A DNA stretch of 64,000 nucleotides from the NCBI RefSeq assembly GCF_001648775.1, contig NZ_LVEJ01000010.1:496001-560000 (forward strand). Reading direction: 5' to 3'. The DNA comes from Pseudomonas fluorescens. Lineage in GTDB: Bacteria > Pseudomonadota > Gammaproteobacteria > Pseudomonadales > Pseudomonadaceae. A program made the position numbers and the translations under genes. Positions 1 to 7,611 of this stretch are shown in pieces. Below the pieces are notes generated by a model. It ran no database searches. It had not been told where the DNA came from and saw nothing but the letters and a program-made list of their open reading frames with translations. Within the stretch, counting starts at the first letter, position 1; each line of letters opens with the position of its first letter.

Positions 1-1
1 C

Positions 2-541
2 GAGCAACTGGCACTGGTCAACCCGATCGGCCTGGAAGACTGGAAAGCCCTCGGCGTGCCCTATCGCACCGTCGATCAGTGGTATCAGCGCGAACTGAAA
101 GTCAGTGCCCAAGGCATCCGCGAGTACGAACGCACCACCTATTACGATGGCCGCTGGAAGCCCGAGTTCGACCGCTGGGTCGACATGCTCGCCGGCCTCA
201 GCAAAGGCCCGGGCAAGACGCAAGTCGCCTGGAACTCGGCACTGATCTACGACATGATTTTCACCCAGCCGGTGTACTACGAGTTCAAAGACCTGAAGAT
301 GCCGACCCTGCTGCTGATCGGCACCGCCGACACCACCGCCATCGGCAAGGATCTCGCGTCACCTGAAGTCAAAGCCAGGATCGGCCACTACGACGTGCTC
401 GGCAAACAAGTGGCCAAGCTGATCCCACACGCCACGCTGGTCGAATTCCCCGGCATGGGCCACGCGCCGCAAATGGAAGAACCCGCGCAGTTCCACAAGG
501 CACTGCTCGGCTGGCTGAACACACCCAATCCCGTTCGTTGA
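2..541 (+). CDS. Alpha/beta hydrolase, C-terminal part (5' end outside window)
   Basis: The reading frame is open from the first bases, so only the last 179 or so residues are visible. Near the C-terminus a hydrophobic strand followed by GTADTT looks like the strand carrying the acid residue of the catalytic triad, and FPGMGHAPQMEEP is the typical histidine loop of alpha/beta-hydrolase-fold enzymes. The nucleophile elbow lies outside the window or cannot be placed. It ends 13 bases before a D-2-hydroxyacid dehydrogenase gene on the same strand, so the two are probably cotranscribed. The family covers esterases, lipases and C-C hydrolases; the substrate cannot be deduced. Confidence 0.85.
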   Translation, partial: EQLALVNPIGLEDWKALGVPYRTVDQWYQRELKVSAQGIREYERTTYYDGRWKPEFDRWVDMLAGLSKGPGKTQVAWNSALIYDMIFTQPVYYEFKDLKMPTLLLIGTADTTAIGKDLASPEVKARIGHYDVLGKQVAKLIPHATLVEFPGMGHAPQMEEPAQFHKALLGWLNTPNPVR

Positions 542-554
542 TGAGGTAAGGCTG

Positions 555-1508
555 ATGGCGGTGCAGATTGCAGTGATTGATGACTGGCAGGACGTGGCTC
601 GCGACGTGGTCGACTGGTCGGTGCTCGACAGCATCGGTGAAGTGACCTTCGAACATGCCTACCCGGCGGACAACGCCACGCTGGCCGAACGTCTCGGCCG
701 CTACCAGGTGATCTGCGTGATGCGCGAGCGCACGCGGTTCGACGAAGACCTGCTCAAGCGCCTGCCCAACCTCAAACTGCTGGTCACCGGCGGCATGCGC
801 AACGCGGCGCTGGACATGCCGGCGGCGGCGAAACTGGGGATCAAGGTCTGCGGCACCGACAGTTACAAACACGCCGCGCCGGAACTGACTTGGGCGCTGA
901 TCATGGCGGCCACGCGCAATCTGGTGAATGAAGCCAATGCCCTGCGCGCCGGTGATTGGCAGCAAGGTCTGGGCGGCGACCTGCACGGCAAGACCCTGGG
1001 CATTCTCGGTCTGGGCAGCATCGGCCAGCGGGTTGCGCAGTTCGGCCAGGTGTTCGGCATGAAGGTGATTGCCTGGAGCGAAAACCTCACCGCCGAACGA
1101 GCAGAACAGCTTGGCGTGACTTACGTGAGCAAACAGGCCCTGTTCGAGCAAGCTGACGTGCTCTCGGTGCACCTGGTGCTGAGCGAGCGCAGTCGTGGCC
1201 TGGTCGATGCGCAAGCGTTGAGCTGGATGAAGCCTGCGGCGCTGCTGGTCAACACCGCGCGCGGGCCGATTGTCGATGAAGCGGCGCTGATCAAGGCGCT
1301 GCAGAAACAACAGATCGCCGGCGCGGCGCTGGACGTGTACGAGCAGGAACCGCTGCCCGCGCTGCACCCGTTTCGGACGCTGGACAATGTGCTGGCGACG
1401 CCGCATGTCGGGTATGTCAGCCGGCAGAACTATGAACAGTTCTTTTCGCAGATGATCGAGGATATTCAGGCTTGGTCTGCTGGGGAGCCGGTTCGCCTGC
1501 TGAACTGA
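555..1508 (+). CDS. D-2-hydroxyacid dehydrogenase family protein
   Basis: 317 residues, the normal length for the NAD(P)-dependent D-isomer-specific 2-hydroxyacid dehydrogenase family, which interconverts 2-keto and D-2-hydroxy acids in the cytosol. The Rossmann motif GLGSIGQRVAQ is near residue 152. The catalytic Arg is in NTARGPIVDEAAL, the Glu in YEQEPLP and the His in ATPHVGY. A GAGG-type ribosome site precedes the ATG. It follows the hydrolase gene with a 13-base gap, suggesting one transcript. The substrate is unknown; phosphoglycerate dehydrogenase is unlikely because there is no ACT domain. Confidence 0.92.
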   Translation: MAVQIAVIDDWQDVARDVVDWSVLDSIGEVTFEHAYPADNATLAERLGRYQVICVMRERTRFDEDLLKRLPNLKLLVTGGMRNAALDMPAAAKLGIKVCGTDSYKHAAPELTWALIMAATRNLVNEANALRAGDWQQGLGGDLHGKTLGILGLGSIGQRVAQFGQVFGMKVIAWSENLTAERAEQLGVTYVSKQALFEQADVLSVHLVLSERSRGLVDAQALSWMKPAALLVNTARGPIVDEAALIKALQKQQIAGAALDVYEQEPLPALHPFRTLDNVLATPHVGYVSRQNYEQFFSQMIEDIQAWSAGEPVRLLN

Positions 1509-1541
1509 GAACTCCCAGCATTGCGCTGGTGTAGCGACCAC

Positions 1542-1640
1542 CGCCTTCGCGAGCAAGCTCGCTCCCACATTGGATCTGTGCCAGGAACAGATTTTCTGTC
1601 CACTGAAGATCTCCTGTGGGAGCGAGCTTGCTCGCGAAGG
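1542..1640. repeat. REPIN (inverted REP pair)
   Basis: Two inverted copies of the Pseudomonas REP core (TTCGCGAGCAAGCTCGCTCCCAC and its complement) separated by about 45 bases. It lies in the gap behind the dehydrogenase gene and may act as a transcript end or mRNA-stabilising hairpin. Confidence 0.9.
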
Positions 1641-1969
1641 GGCACTCACTGTCCGCTCACCAACAAACTGCCCGCACCACAACAGTGCGAGCGCACTTCC
1701 CGCTAGCACGAAACTGTGACCAACCAGTCACCGTTTTGGCCCTTCCCCACAGAAAAACCTGCACTTCGTCGGTGCGTTTCGCCCTTCAGACCCCGGTTTC
1801 CGTTAACGGCAAACCGATTGTCGAACAATTTACCCATTTGCTCTGGCCCGCTCTAGGATCTGGCCTAGACTGATTTTCGCAGGGCTCGACCGGTCGGTCA
1901 CAGGCCGAAAAAAAAGTCGAAACTTTTGCTCTGCGCGACGGGTCATCTGAAAGGCAGGGCCTAAGCGAC
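1641..1969. other. Intergenic region upstream of glgA
   Basis: No convincing gene. The stretch holds short AT-richer patches (for example a run of eight A near 1907-1914) and ends in the candidate sigma-54 site. It probably carries regulatory DNA for glgA. Confidence 0.5.
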
Positions 1970-1985
1970 TGGTGCAATCCTTGCA
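1970..1985 (+). promoter_or_regulatory. Candidate sigma-54 (-24/-12) promoter for glgA
   Basis: TGGTGCAATCCTTGCA has the invariant GG (1971-1972) and GC (1983-1984) exactly 10 bases apart and the TTGCA -12 half. The -24 half is TGGTGCA against consensus TGGCACG. It lies about 140 bases before the glgA start. The match is good but was found by eye, so chance occurrence is possible. Confidence 0.4.
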
Positions 1986-2128
1986 ACGGCCTCACCACCC
2001 ATTCTGCTTGCGCGTGTTGGGTAGCATTTGCTTACCGATGCGTGGCGCGTTTGCGCCCGGCCACAGGATTTGGCCATGGACATCGCTTGTTCAAGACAAG
2101 AATCAGATCAACAACACGGGAGAGTCAT

Positions 2129-3715
2129 ATGATCAGTGCGGCATTGGATATTCAGGGAGAGCGTGCTCAGCAGGCTGTTGGTGAAGTGAGCAACGTCAGT
2201 GTTCCCGGCAGCCGATCGATCAACGTCCCCGGCACCAAAACGCTGACTCCGGTAGCGAGCCAGAATCCCAACAAGAAGAAAGTGTTGTTCGTGACCTCGG
2301 AAATCGCCGACCTGGTGAAGACCGGCGGTCTGGGTGACGTCTCCGCCGCCCTGCCCCGCGCCATGGCGCACCTGCACGATGTGCGCGTGTTGATCCCCGG
2401 TTACCCGCAAGTGATGCACAGCGAAAACCCGATCCACATCATCGGCGAACTCGGCGGCCATGCGGCATTGCCACCGTGCAAGATAGGGCGCATGGATATG
2501 CCGGACGGCCTGGTGATCTATGTGTTGATCTGCCCGGAACTGTACGAACGCGAAGGTTCGCCCTACGGCGCCAACAACGGTCGCGACTGGCCGGACAACC
2601 ACATTCGTTTCGCCCGCCTCGGTCTGGCCGCCGCCGACATCGCCGCCAACCTCGCACAAATTCACTGGTGCCCGGATCTGGTGCACGCCCATGACTGGCC
2701 GGCTGGCCTGGCCCCGGCTTATATGCACTGGCGCGGTCAGCGCACGCCAACCCTGTTCACCATTCACAACCTTGCCTATCAAGGCGTGACCAGCCTCGGC
2801 TCCTGCCCGGAACTGGGCATCCCCAACCACGCCCTGCAACAGGAAGGCATGGAGTTCTACGGCAAGATGTCGTTCCTCAAGGCCGGCATGGCTTATTCCA
2901 GCCACATCACCACGGTCAGCGCCACGTACGCGCAGGAAATCACTACCCCGGATTTCGGCTGCGGCCTCGACGGTTTTCTCGCCGCCAAGACCCAGCAAGG
3001 TTTGCTCAGCGGTATCCCCAACGGCATCGACGAGAGCTGGGACGCCGCCACCGATCCGCACCTGTTCGCACCGTTCGCCATAGGTGACTGGGAAGGCAAA
3101 GCGGTCAACGCCGCCCATGTGCGTGAGCTGTTTGAATTGAATGAGTCAGAAGGCCCGCTGTTCGCTGTGGTGTCGCGACTGGTCTACCAAAAAGGTCTGG
3201 ACCTGACGATTGCGGTGTCCGAGTACATCGTGCAGAACGGCGGCCAGATCGCGATCATCGGCCGTGGCGAACCGGAAGAAGAACAAGCCATGCGCGAGCT
3301 GGCGCTGCGCTTCCCCGGCCAGATCGGCGTGCGCATCGGCTTCAATGAAACCGACGCCCGCCGCATGTTCGCCGGCAGCGACTTCCTGTTGATGCCTTCG
3401 CGTTACGAGCCTTGCGGCTTGAGCCAGATGTACGCCCAGCGTTTCGGCTCGCTGCCGGTCGCACGCAACACTGGCGGGCTGGCCGACACCATTGAAAACG
3501 GCGTCACCGGTTTCCTCTTCGACGAATCCACTGCCGAAAGTTACCAGGAAGCGCTGAGCCGCGCGTTCAAGGTTTTCGCCTTCCCTGAGCTGCTCAACGC
3601 CATGCGTTGCCGGGCAATGGCTGCGCCGTTCAACTGGTGCAAAGCGGTTGAACCGTACGCCGAACTCTACGAGCAACTGGTGGCCAAGGCACTGGGTAAA
3701 GCGCACCACAAATAA
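2129..3715 (+). CDS. glgA: Glycogen synthase GlgA (GT5)
   Basis: Transfers glucose from a nucleotide sugar to a growing alpha-1,4-glucan; cytosolic. 528 residues from the ATG at 2129, chosen because GGGAGAG lies about 5 bases upstream; an ATG at 2042 is in frame but has no such site. The first roughly 48 residues are a low-complexity extension before KKVLFVTSE. The donor-binding KTGGLGDV motif is at about residues 64-71. PSRYEPCGLSQMYAQRFG, the GT-B C-terminal nucleotide-sugar motif, is near residues 422-439. The E. coli enzyme is about 50 residues shorter, mostly from lacking this extension. First gene of the glucan/trehalose block; treZ follows 18 bases downstream. Confidence 0.96.
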   Translation: MISAALDIQGERAQQAVGEVSNVSVPGSRSINVPGTKTLTPVASQNPNKKKVLFVTSEIADLVKTGGLGDVSAALPRAMAHLHDVRVLIPGYPQVMHSENPIHIIGELGGHAALPPCKIGRMDMPDGLVIYVLICPELYEREGSPYGANNGRDWPDNHIRFARLGLAAADIAANLAQIHWCPDLVHAHDWPAGLAPAYMHWRGQRTPTLFTIHNLAYQGVTSLGSCPELGIPNHALQQEGMEFYGKMSFLKAGMAYSSHITTVSATYAQEITTPDFGCGLDGFLAAKTQQGLLSGIPNGIDESWDAATDPHLFAPFAIGDWEGKAVNAAHVRELFELNESEGPLFAVVSRLVYQKGLDLTIAVSEYIVQNGGQIAIIGRGEPEEEQAMRELALRFPGQIGVRIGFNETDARRMFAGSDFLLMPSRYEPCGLSQMYAQRFGSLPVARNTGGLADTIENGVTGFLFDESTAESYQEALSRAFKVFAFPELLNAMRCRAMAAPFNWCKAVEPYAELYEQLVAKALGKAHHK

Positions 3716-3733
3716 CCAGGGAGATTTTCCACC

Positions 3734-5536
3734 ATGCCGTTACGGTCCTCTGAAACCTGGCCCCACGGCGCGATCATGCAGGATGCCGAACACACGCAAT
3801 TTTCGCTGTGGGCGCCGGACGCGTTTTACGTCAGTGTCGAGTTGGACAATGGCCAGTCCCTGCCGATGTTGCCGCAGGGCGATGGCTGGTTCGTGATCAA
3901 GGCCCGCTGTGCGGCGGGCACGCGTTACCGCTACAACATCGACGGCGAACTGGAGGTGCCCGACCCGGCCTCCAGAGCGCAGGACGGCGATCTCGACCGC
4001 CACAGCGTGGTCGTCGATCCGCTGGCCTACACATGGCGCCACAGTGCCTGGCACGGTCGGCCGTGGAGCGAAGCGGTGATCTACGAGTTGCACGTCGGTG
4101 CGCTCGGCGGTTTCGCTGAAGTCGAACAACACCTGGCGCGCCTCGCGGGCCTGGGCATCACCGCCATCGAACTGATGCCGCTGGCGCAGTTTCCCGGCGA
4201 ACGCAACTGGGGTTACGACGGTGTTCTGCCCTACGCGCCGCAAGCCTCCTACGGCACCCCGGAACAGCTCAAGCACTTGATCGACAGCGCCCATGGTCAT
4301 GGCCTCGCGGTGATTCTCGACGTGGTCTACAACCACTTCGGCCCCGACGGCAATTACCTGCATCGTTACGCCAAAGGCTTCTTCCGCGAGGACAAACACA
4401 CGCCGTGGGGCGCCGCGATCGATTTCCGCCGCGACGAAGTGCGCGAATTCTTCATCGAAAACGCACTGATGTGGCTGCTCGAATACCGTTTCGATGGTCT
4501 GCGCCTTGACGCAGTGCACGCCATCGAAGACCCGGATTTCCTCACCGAGATGGCCCAACGCATCCGCGCGCAGATCGACCCGAGCCGCCATGTCTGGTTG
4601 ACCGTGGAAAACGAACTGAATCAGTCGAGCCTGCTCGAATACGACTACGACGCGCAGTGGAACGACGACGGCCATAACGCCTTGCACGTTTTGCTCACCG
4701 GCGAAACCGACGCCTATTACGCCGATTACGCCGCACAACCCACCGAACAACTGGTGCGCTGCCTCAGTCAGGGCTTTGTCTTCCAGGGCCACATCACCCG
4801 CCACGGCGAACCGCGCGGCGAGCCGAGTGAGCATCTGCCTTCGACGGCGTTCGTGTTGTTCCTGCAAAACCACGATCAGATCGGCAACCGCGCGTTCGGC
4901 GAGCGCTTGCATCATCTGGCTGATCCGCGTGCCGTGCAGGCAGCCACCGTGCTGTTGCTGCTGTCACCGATGATTCCGCTGATGTTCATGGGCGACGAGT
5001 TTGCCGCCGAGCAACCGTTCCTGTTTTTCACCAGCCACCACGGCGAACTGGCGAAACGGGTGCGCGAGGGCCGCCGCAATGAATTCGCCGCGTTCAGCGC
5101 TTTCGCCGACCCGCACAAGCGTGAGCAAATTCCCGATCCCAACGCCGAACAGACCTTCCACGCTTCACAGCCAAGGTTGATCGGCACGGGCAGCGCAAAG
5201 CAGCAGGAAACCCTCGCGCTGTACCAAAAGCTTCTGCAATTTCGCCATCAATACATCATTCCTCATCTGTCCGGCACACAAGCACTCGGCGCCCATATGC
5301 TTGGGTTTGGCGCGGTCAGCGCGCGTTGGCGTCTGGGCAATGGCAGCGAGCTGCGAATTGACCTGAACCTCAGCGACACGCCAGTGGTCAACCCTCCACA
5401 GACCGAGACCGTGTGGCTGTTTCAGCAGCCACCCACTGCCGATCTGTCGGAATCGGGCGAACTGCCCGCGTATTGCGCGCTTGTCAGCCTCACGGCCGCA
5501 ACCCCTTTGCAACCTCTGGATGGAGAGCGCCTATGA
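3734..5536 (+). CDS. treZ: Malto-oligosyltrehalose trehalohydrolase
   Basis: Releases trehalose from maltooligosyl-trehalose made by TreY. 600 residues, the usual length. An N-terminal CBM48-like sandwich (FSLWAPDAFYV) is followed by a GH13 barrel. The nucleophile lies in DGLRLDAVHAIED (about residue 258), the general acid in TVENELNQ (about 292) and the third carboxylate in NHDQIGNR (about 380). GGGA precedes the ATG. Its stop overlaps the malQ start as ATGA (5533-5536), so the two are translationally coupled. GH13 branching enzymes are an alternative by fold, but the treZ-malQ-treY order is characteristic. Confidence 0.95.
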   Translation: MPLRSSETWPHGAIMQDAEHTQFSLWAPDAFYVSVELDNGQSLPMLPQGDGWFVIKARCAAGTRYRYNIDGELEVPDPASRAQDGDLDRHSVVVDPLAYTWRHSAWHGRPWSEAVIYELHVGALGGFAEVEQHLARLAGLGITAIELMPLAQFPGERNWGYDGVLPYAPQASYGTPEQLKHLIDSAHGHGLAVILDVVYNHFGPDGNYLHRYAKGFFREDKHTPWGAAIDFRRDEVREFFIENALMWLLEYRFDGLRLDAVHAIEDPDFLTEMAQRIRAQIDPSRHVWLTVENELNQSSLLEYDYDAQWNDDGHNALHVLLTGETDAYYADYAAQPTEQLVRCLSQGFVFQGHITRHGEPRGEPSEHLPSTAFVLFLQNHDQIGNRAFGERLHHLADPRAVQAATVLLLLSPMIPLMFMGDEFAAEQPFLFFTSHHGELAKRVREGRRNEFAAFSAFADPHKREQIPDPNAEQTFHASQPRLIGTGSAKQQETLALYQKLLQFRHQYIIPHLSGTQALGAHMLGFGAVSARWRLGNGSELRIDLNLSDTPVVNPPQTETVWLFQQPPTADLSESGELPAYCALVSLTAATPLQPLDGERL

Positions 5537-7611
5537 GCGATGCGCAACTGGAAATTCTTGCAAGCCGCGCCGGCCTTGCCGTCGACTGGATCGACGCCAA
5601 CGGCCGTCCGCAAAAAGTCGCCCCGGCGGTGCTGCGCAATGTCCTTATCGGACTCGGCCACCCCGCCAGCACGGCGCAGGAAATCGATGCCAGCCTGTTG
5701 GAATTGCAAGCCGTTCAACAAGACCGCCACTTGCCGCCGCTGCTGACCAGCGATGTCGGCGTCGGCGTTGATCTGGCGCGCTATTTCCAGCCAGAAACCC
5801 CGTGTGAAATTCATCTTGAAGACGGCTCGCGCCTGAACCTCAAACTGGACAGCGAAGCCATTCTGCCCGGCGTGGTTCCGGTCGGTTATCAGCAAGTGCA
5901 CATCGCCGATCAGTATTTCACCTTGGCCGTGGCCCCCGAGCGCTGCTTCAGCGTCGGCGATGCGGTCGATAATCCGATTCCCCGCGCCTGGGGCCTGAGC
6001 GTGCAACTGTATGGATTGCGCCGCCCCGGCGACGGCGGTTTCGGCGACACCCAGGCACTGGAAGAACTGGCCCGGGTGGCCGGTGAGCGTGGCGCGGAGG
6101 CGTTGGCGATCAGCCCGCTGCACGCGATGTTCAGCGCCGACACCGGACGCTACAGCCCTTACTCGCCGTCCAGCCGCTTGTTTCTTAACTCGCTGTATGC
6201 CGCGCCCGGCGCGATTCTCGGTGAACGCGCCCTGCGCGATGCCATCGATGCCGCCGGTCTCGCAGAGCAGTTCCAGCAACTGGAAGCGTTGAAACTGATC
6301 GACTGGCCCAGCGCGGCCGACGCCAAACAAAAACTGCTGCAAGCCTTGTACGAAGGCTTCATCGCTGGCGATCACCCGTTGCACCCGGACTTCGCCAGTT
6401 TCCGCCATGCCGGCGGCGAAGCGCTGGAAAACCACTGCCGCTTCGAAGCCATTCAGGAAATGCGCGCCGCCCGTGGCGAAAGCCTCGACTGGCGGCAATG
6501 GCCGGAGCACTGGCACGACCCGCGCGGTGCCGCGCTGGAAGCGTTCGCCGAGGAATACGCCGAGCGCATCGGCTACTTCGCTTTTTGCCAATGGCTGATC
6601 CACCGCTGCCTGGAACGTGCGCAAACCGCTGCACGCAGCGCCGGCATGGGCATTGGCCTGATTGCCGACCTCGCCGTCGGGGCCGACGGTGCCGGCAGTC
6701 AGGCCTGGAGTTTCCAGGATGAATTACTCGCCTCGCTCACCGTCGGCGCGCCGCCGGACATTCTCAATCGCTCCGGTCAGGGCTGGGGGATTTCCGCGTT
6801 CTCCCCGGAAGGCCTGATCCGCAACGGCTTTCGCGCCTTCATCGACATGCTGCGGGCGAACTTCGCCCATGCCGGTGGCCTGCGCATCGACCACGTGATG
6901 GGCCTGCAACGCTTGTGGGTGATCCCCAACGGCGCCGCCCCGGCCGATGGCGCGTACCTGTATTACCCGGTGGACGATCTGCTGCGCCTGCTGACGCTGG
7001 AATCCCATCGTCATCAAGCCATCGTCCTCGGTGAAGACCTCGGCACCGTGCCCGACGGCCTGCGCGAAAAACTCAGTGCGCGGGCGATGCTCGGCATGCG
7101 CGTGCTGCTGTTCGAACAGGACAACACCTATTTCAAACCGATTCTCGACTGGCCGGACAACGCGCTGGCGACCACCAGCACCCACGACCTGCCGACGCTC
7201 AACGGCTGGTGGCATGGCCGCGACATCGACTGGAATGCGCGCCTGGGGTTTGTCGATGCCAATGGCGAAATCGAATGGCGCCAGCACCGCCAGCGTGAGC
7301 GCGAAGGCTTGCGCAGCGCCTTGAGTCAGGACCCGCAAAACTTTCGCGAGGAATCCCACGAGGCCGATCAAGTGGTCGATGCCAGCGTGCGTTTCCTCGG
7401 CCACACCCGCGCACCACTGGTGCTGTTGCCGCTGGAGGATGCGTTGGGCATCAACGAGCAAGCAAATTTTCCTGGCACCATTGATGCCCATCCGAACTGG
7501 TCGCGACGTTTGCCCGGCACCAGTGAAGCACTGCTCGATGATGCCGATGCGGCGCGCCGCCTGGAATTACTCGCCTGCGCAAGGCTTCAGGCTGCCGAGC
7601 GTGACCAATGA
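5533..7611 (+). CDS. malQ: 4-alpha-glucanotransferase (amylomaltase)
   Basis: Disproportionates maltodextrins, moving alpha-1,4-glucan segments between chains; GH77 family. 692 residues from the ATG overlapping the treZ stop. The nucleophile is in RIDHVMGLQRLW (about residue 451), the acid/base in LGEDLGTVPDGL (about 500) and the third carboxylate in STHDLPTLNGWW (about 551). An N-terminal region of about 160 residues precedes the PRAWGLSVQLYGLR entry to the barrel. The stop overlaps the treY start as ATGA (7608-7611). It likely supplies chains of suitable length for TreY and recycles short dextrins released by GlgX. Confidence 0.95.
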   Translation: MSDAQLEILASRAGLAVDWIDANGRPQKVAPAVLRNVLIGLGHPASTAQEIDASLLELQAVQQDRHLPPLLTSDVGVGVDLARYFQPETPCEIHLEDGSRLNLKLDSEAILPGVVPVGYQQVHIADQYFTLAVAPERCFSVGDAVDNPIPRAWGLSVQLYGLRRPGDGGFGDTQALEELARVAGERGAEALAISPLHAMFSADTGRYSPYSPSSRLFLNSLYAAPGAILGERALRDAIDAAGLAEQFQQLEALKLIDWPSAADAKQKLLQALYEGFIAGDHPLHPDFASFRHAGGEALENHCRFEAIQEMRAARGESLDWRQWPEHWHDPRGAALEAFAEEYAERIGYFAFCQWLIHRCLERAQTAARSAGMGIGLIADLAVGADGAGSQAWSFQDELLASLTVGAPPDILNRSGQGWGISAFSPEGLIRNGFRAFIDMLRANFAHAGGLRIDHVMGLQRLWVIPNGAAPADGAYLYYPVDDLLRLLTLESHRHQAIVLGEDLGTVPDGLREKLSARAMLGMRVLLFEQDNTYFKPILDWPDNALATTSTHDLPTLNGWWHGRDIDWNARLGFVDANGEIEWRQHRQREREGLRSALSQDPQNFREESHEADQVVDASVRFLGHTRAPLVLLPLEDALGINEQANFPGTIDAHPNWSRRLPGTSEALLDDADAARRLELLACARLQAAERDQ

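Noticed and set aside
369..1709. Long antisense frame opposite the dehydrogenase
   Set aside because: GC-rich shadow of a well-supported gene; no recognisable motifs.
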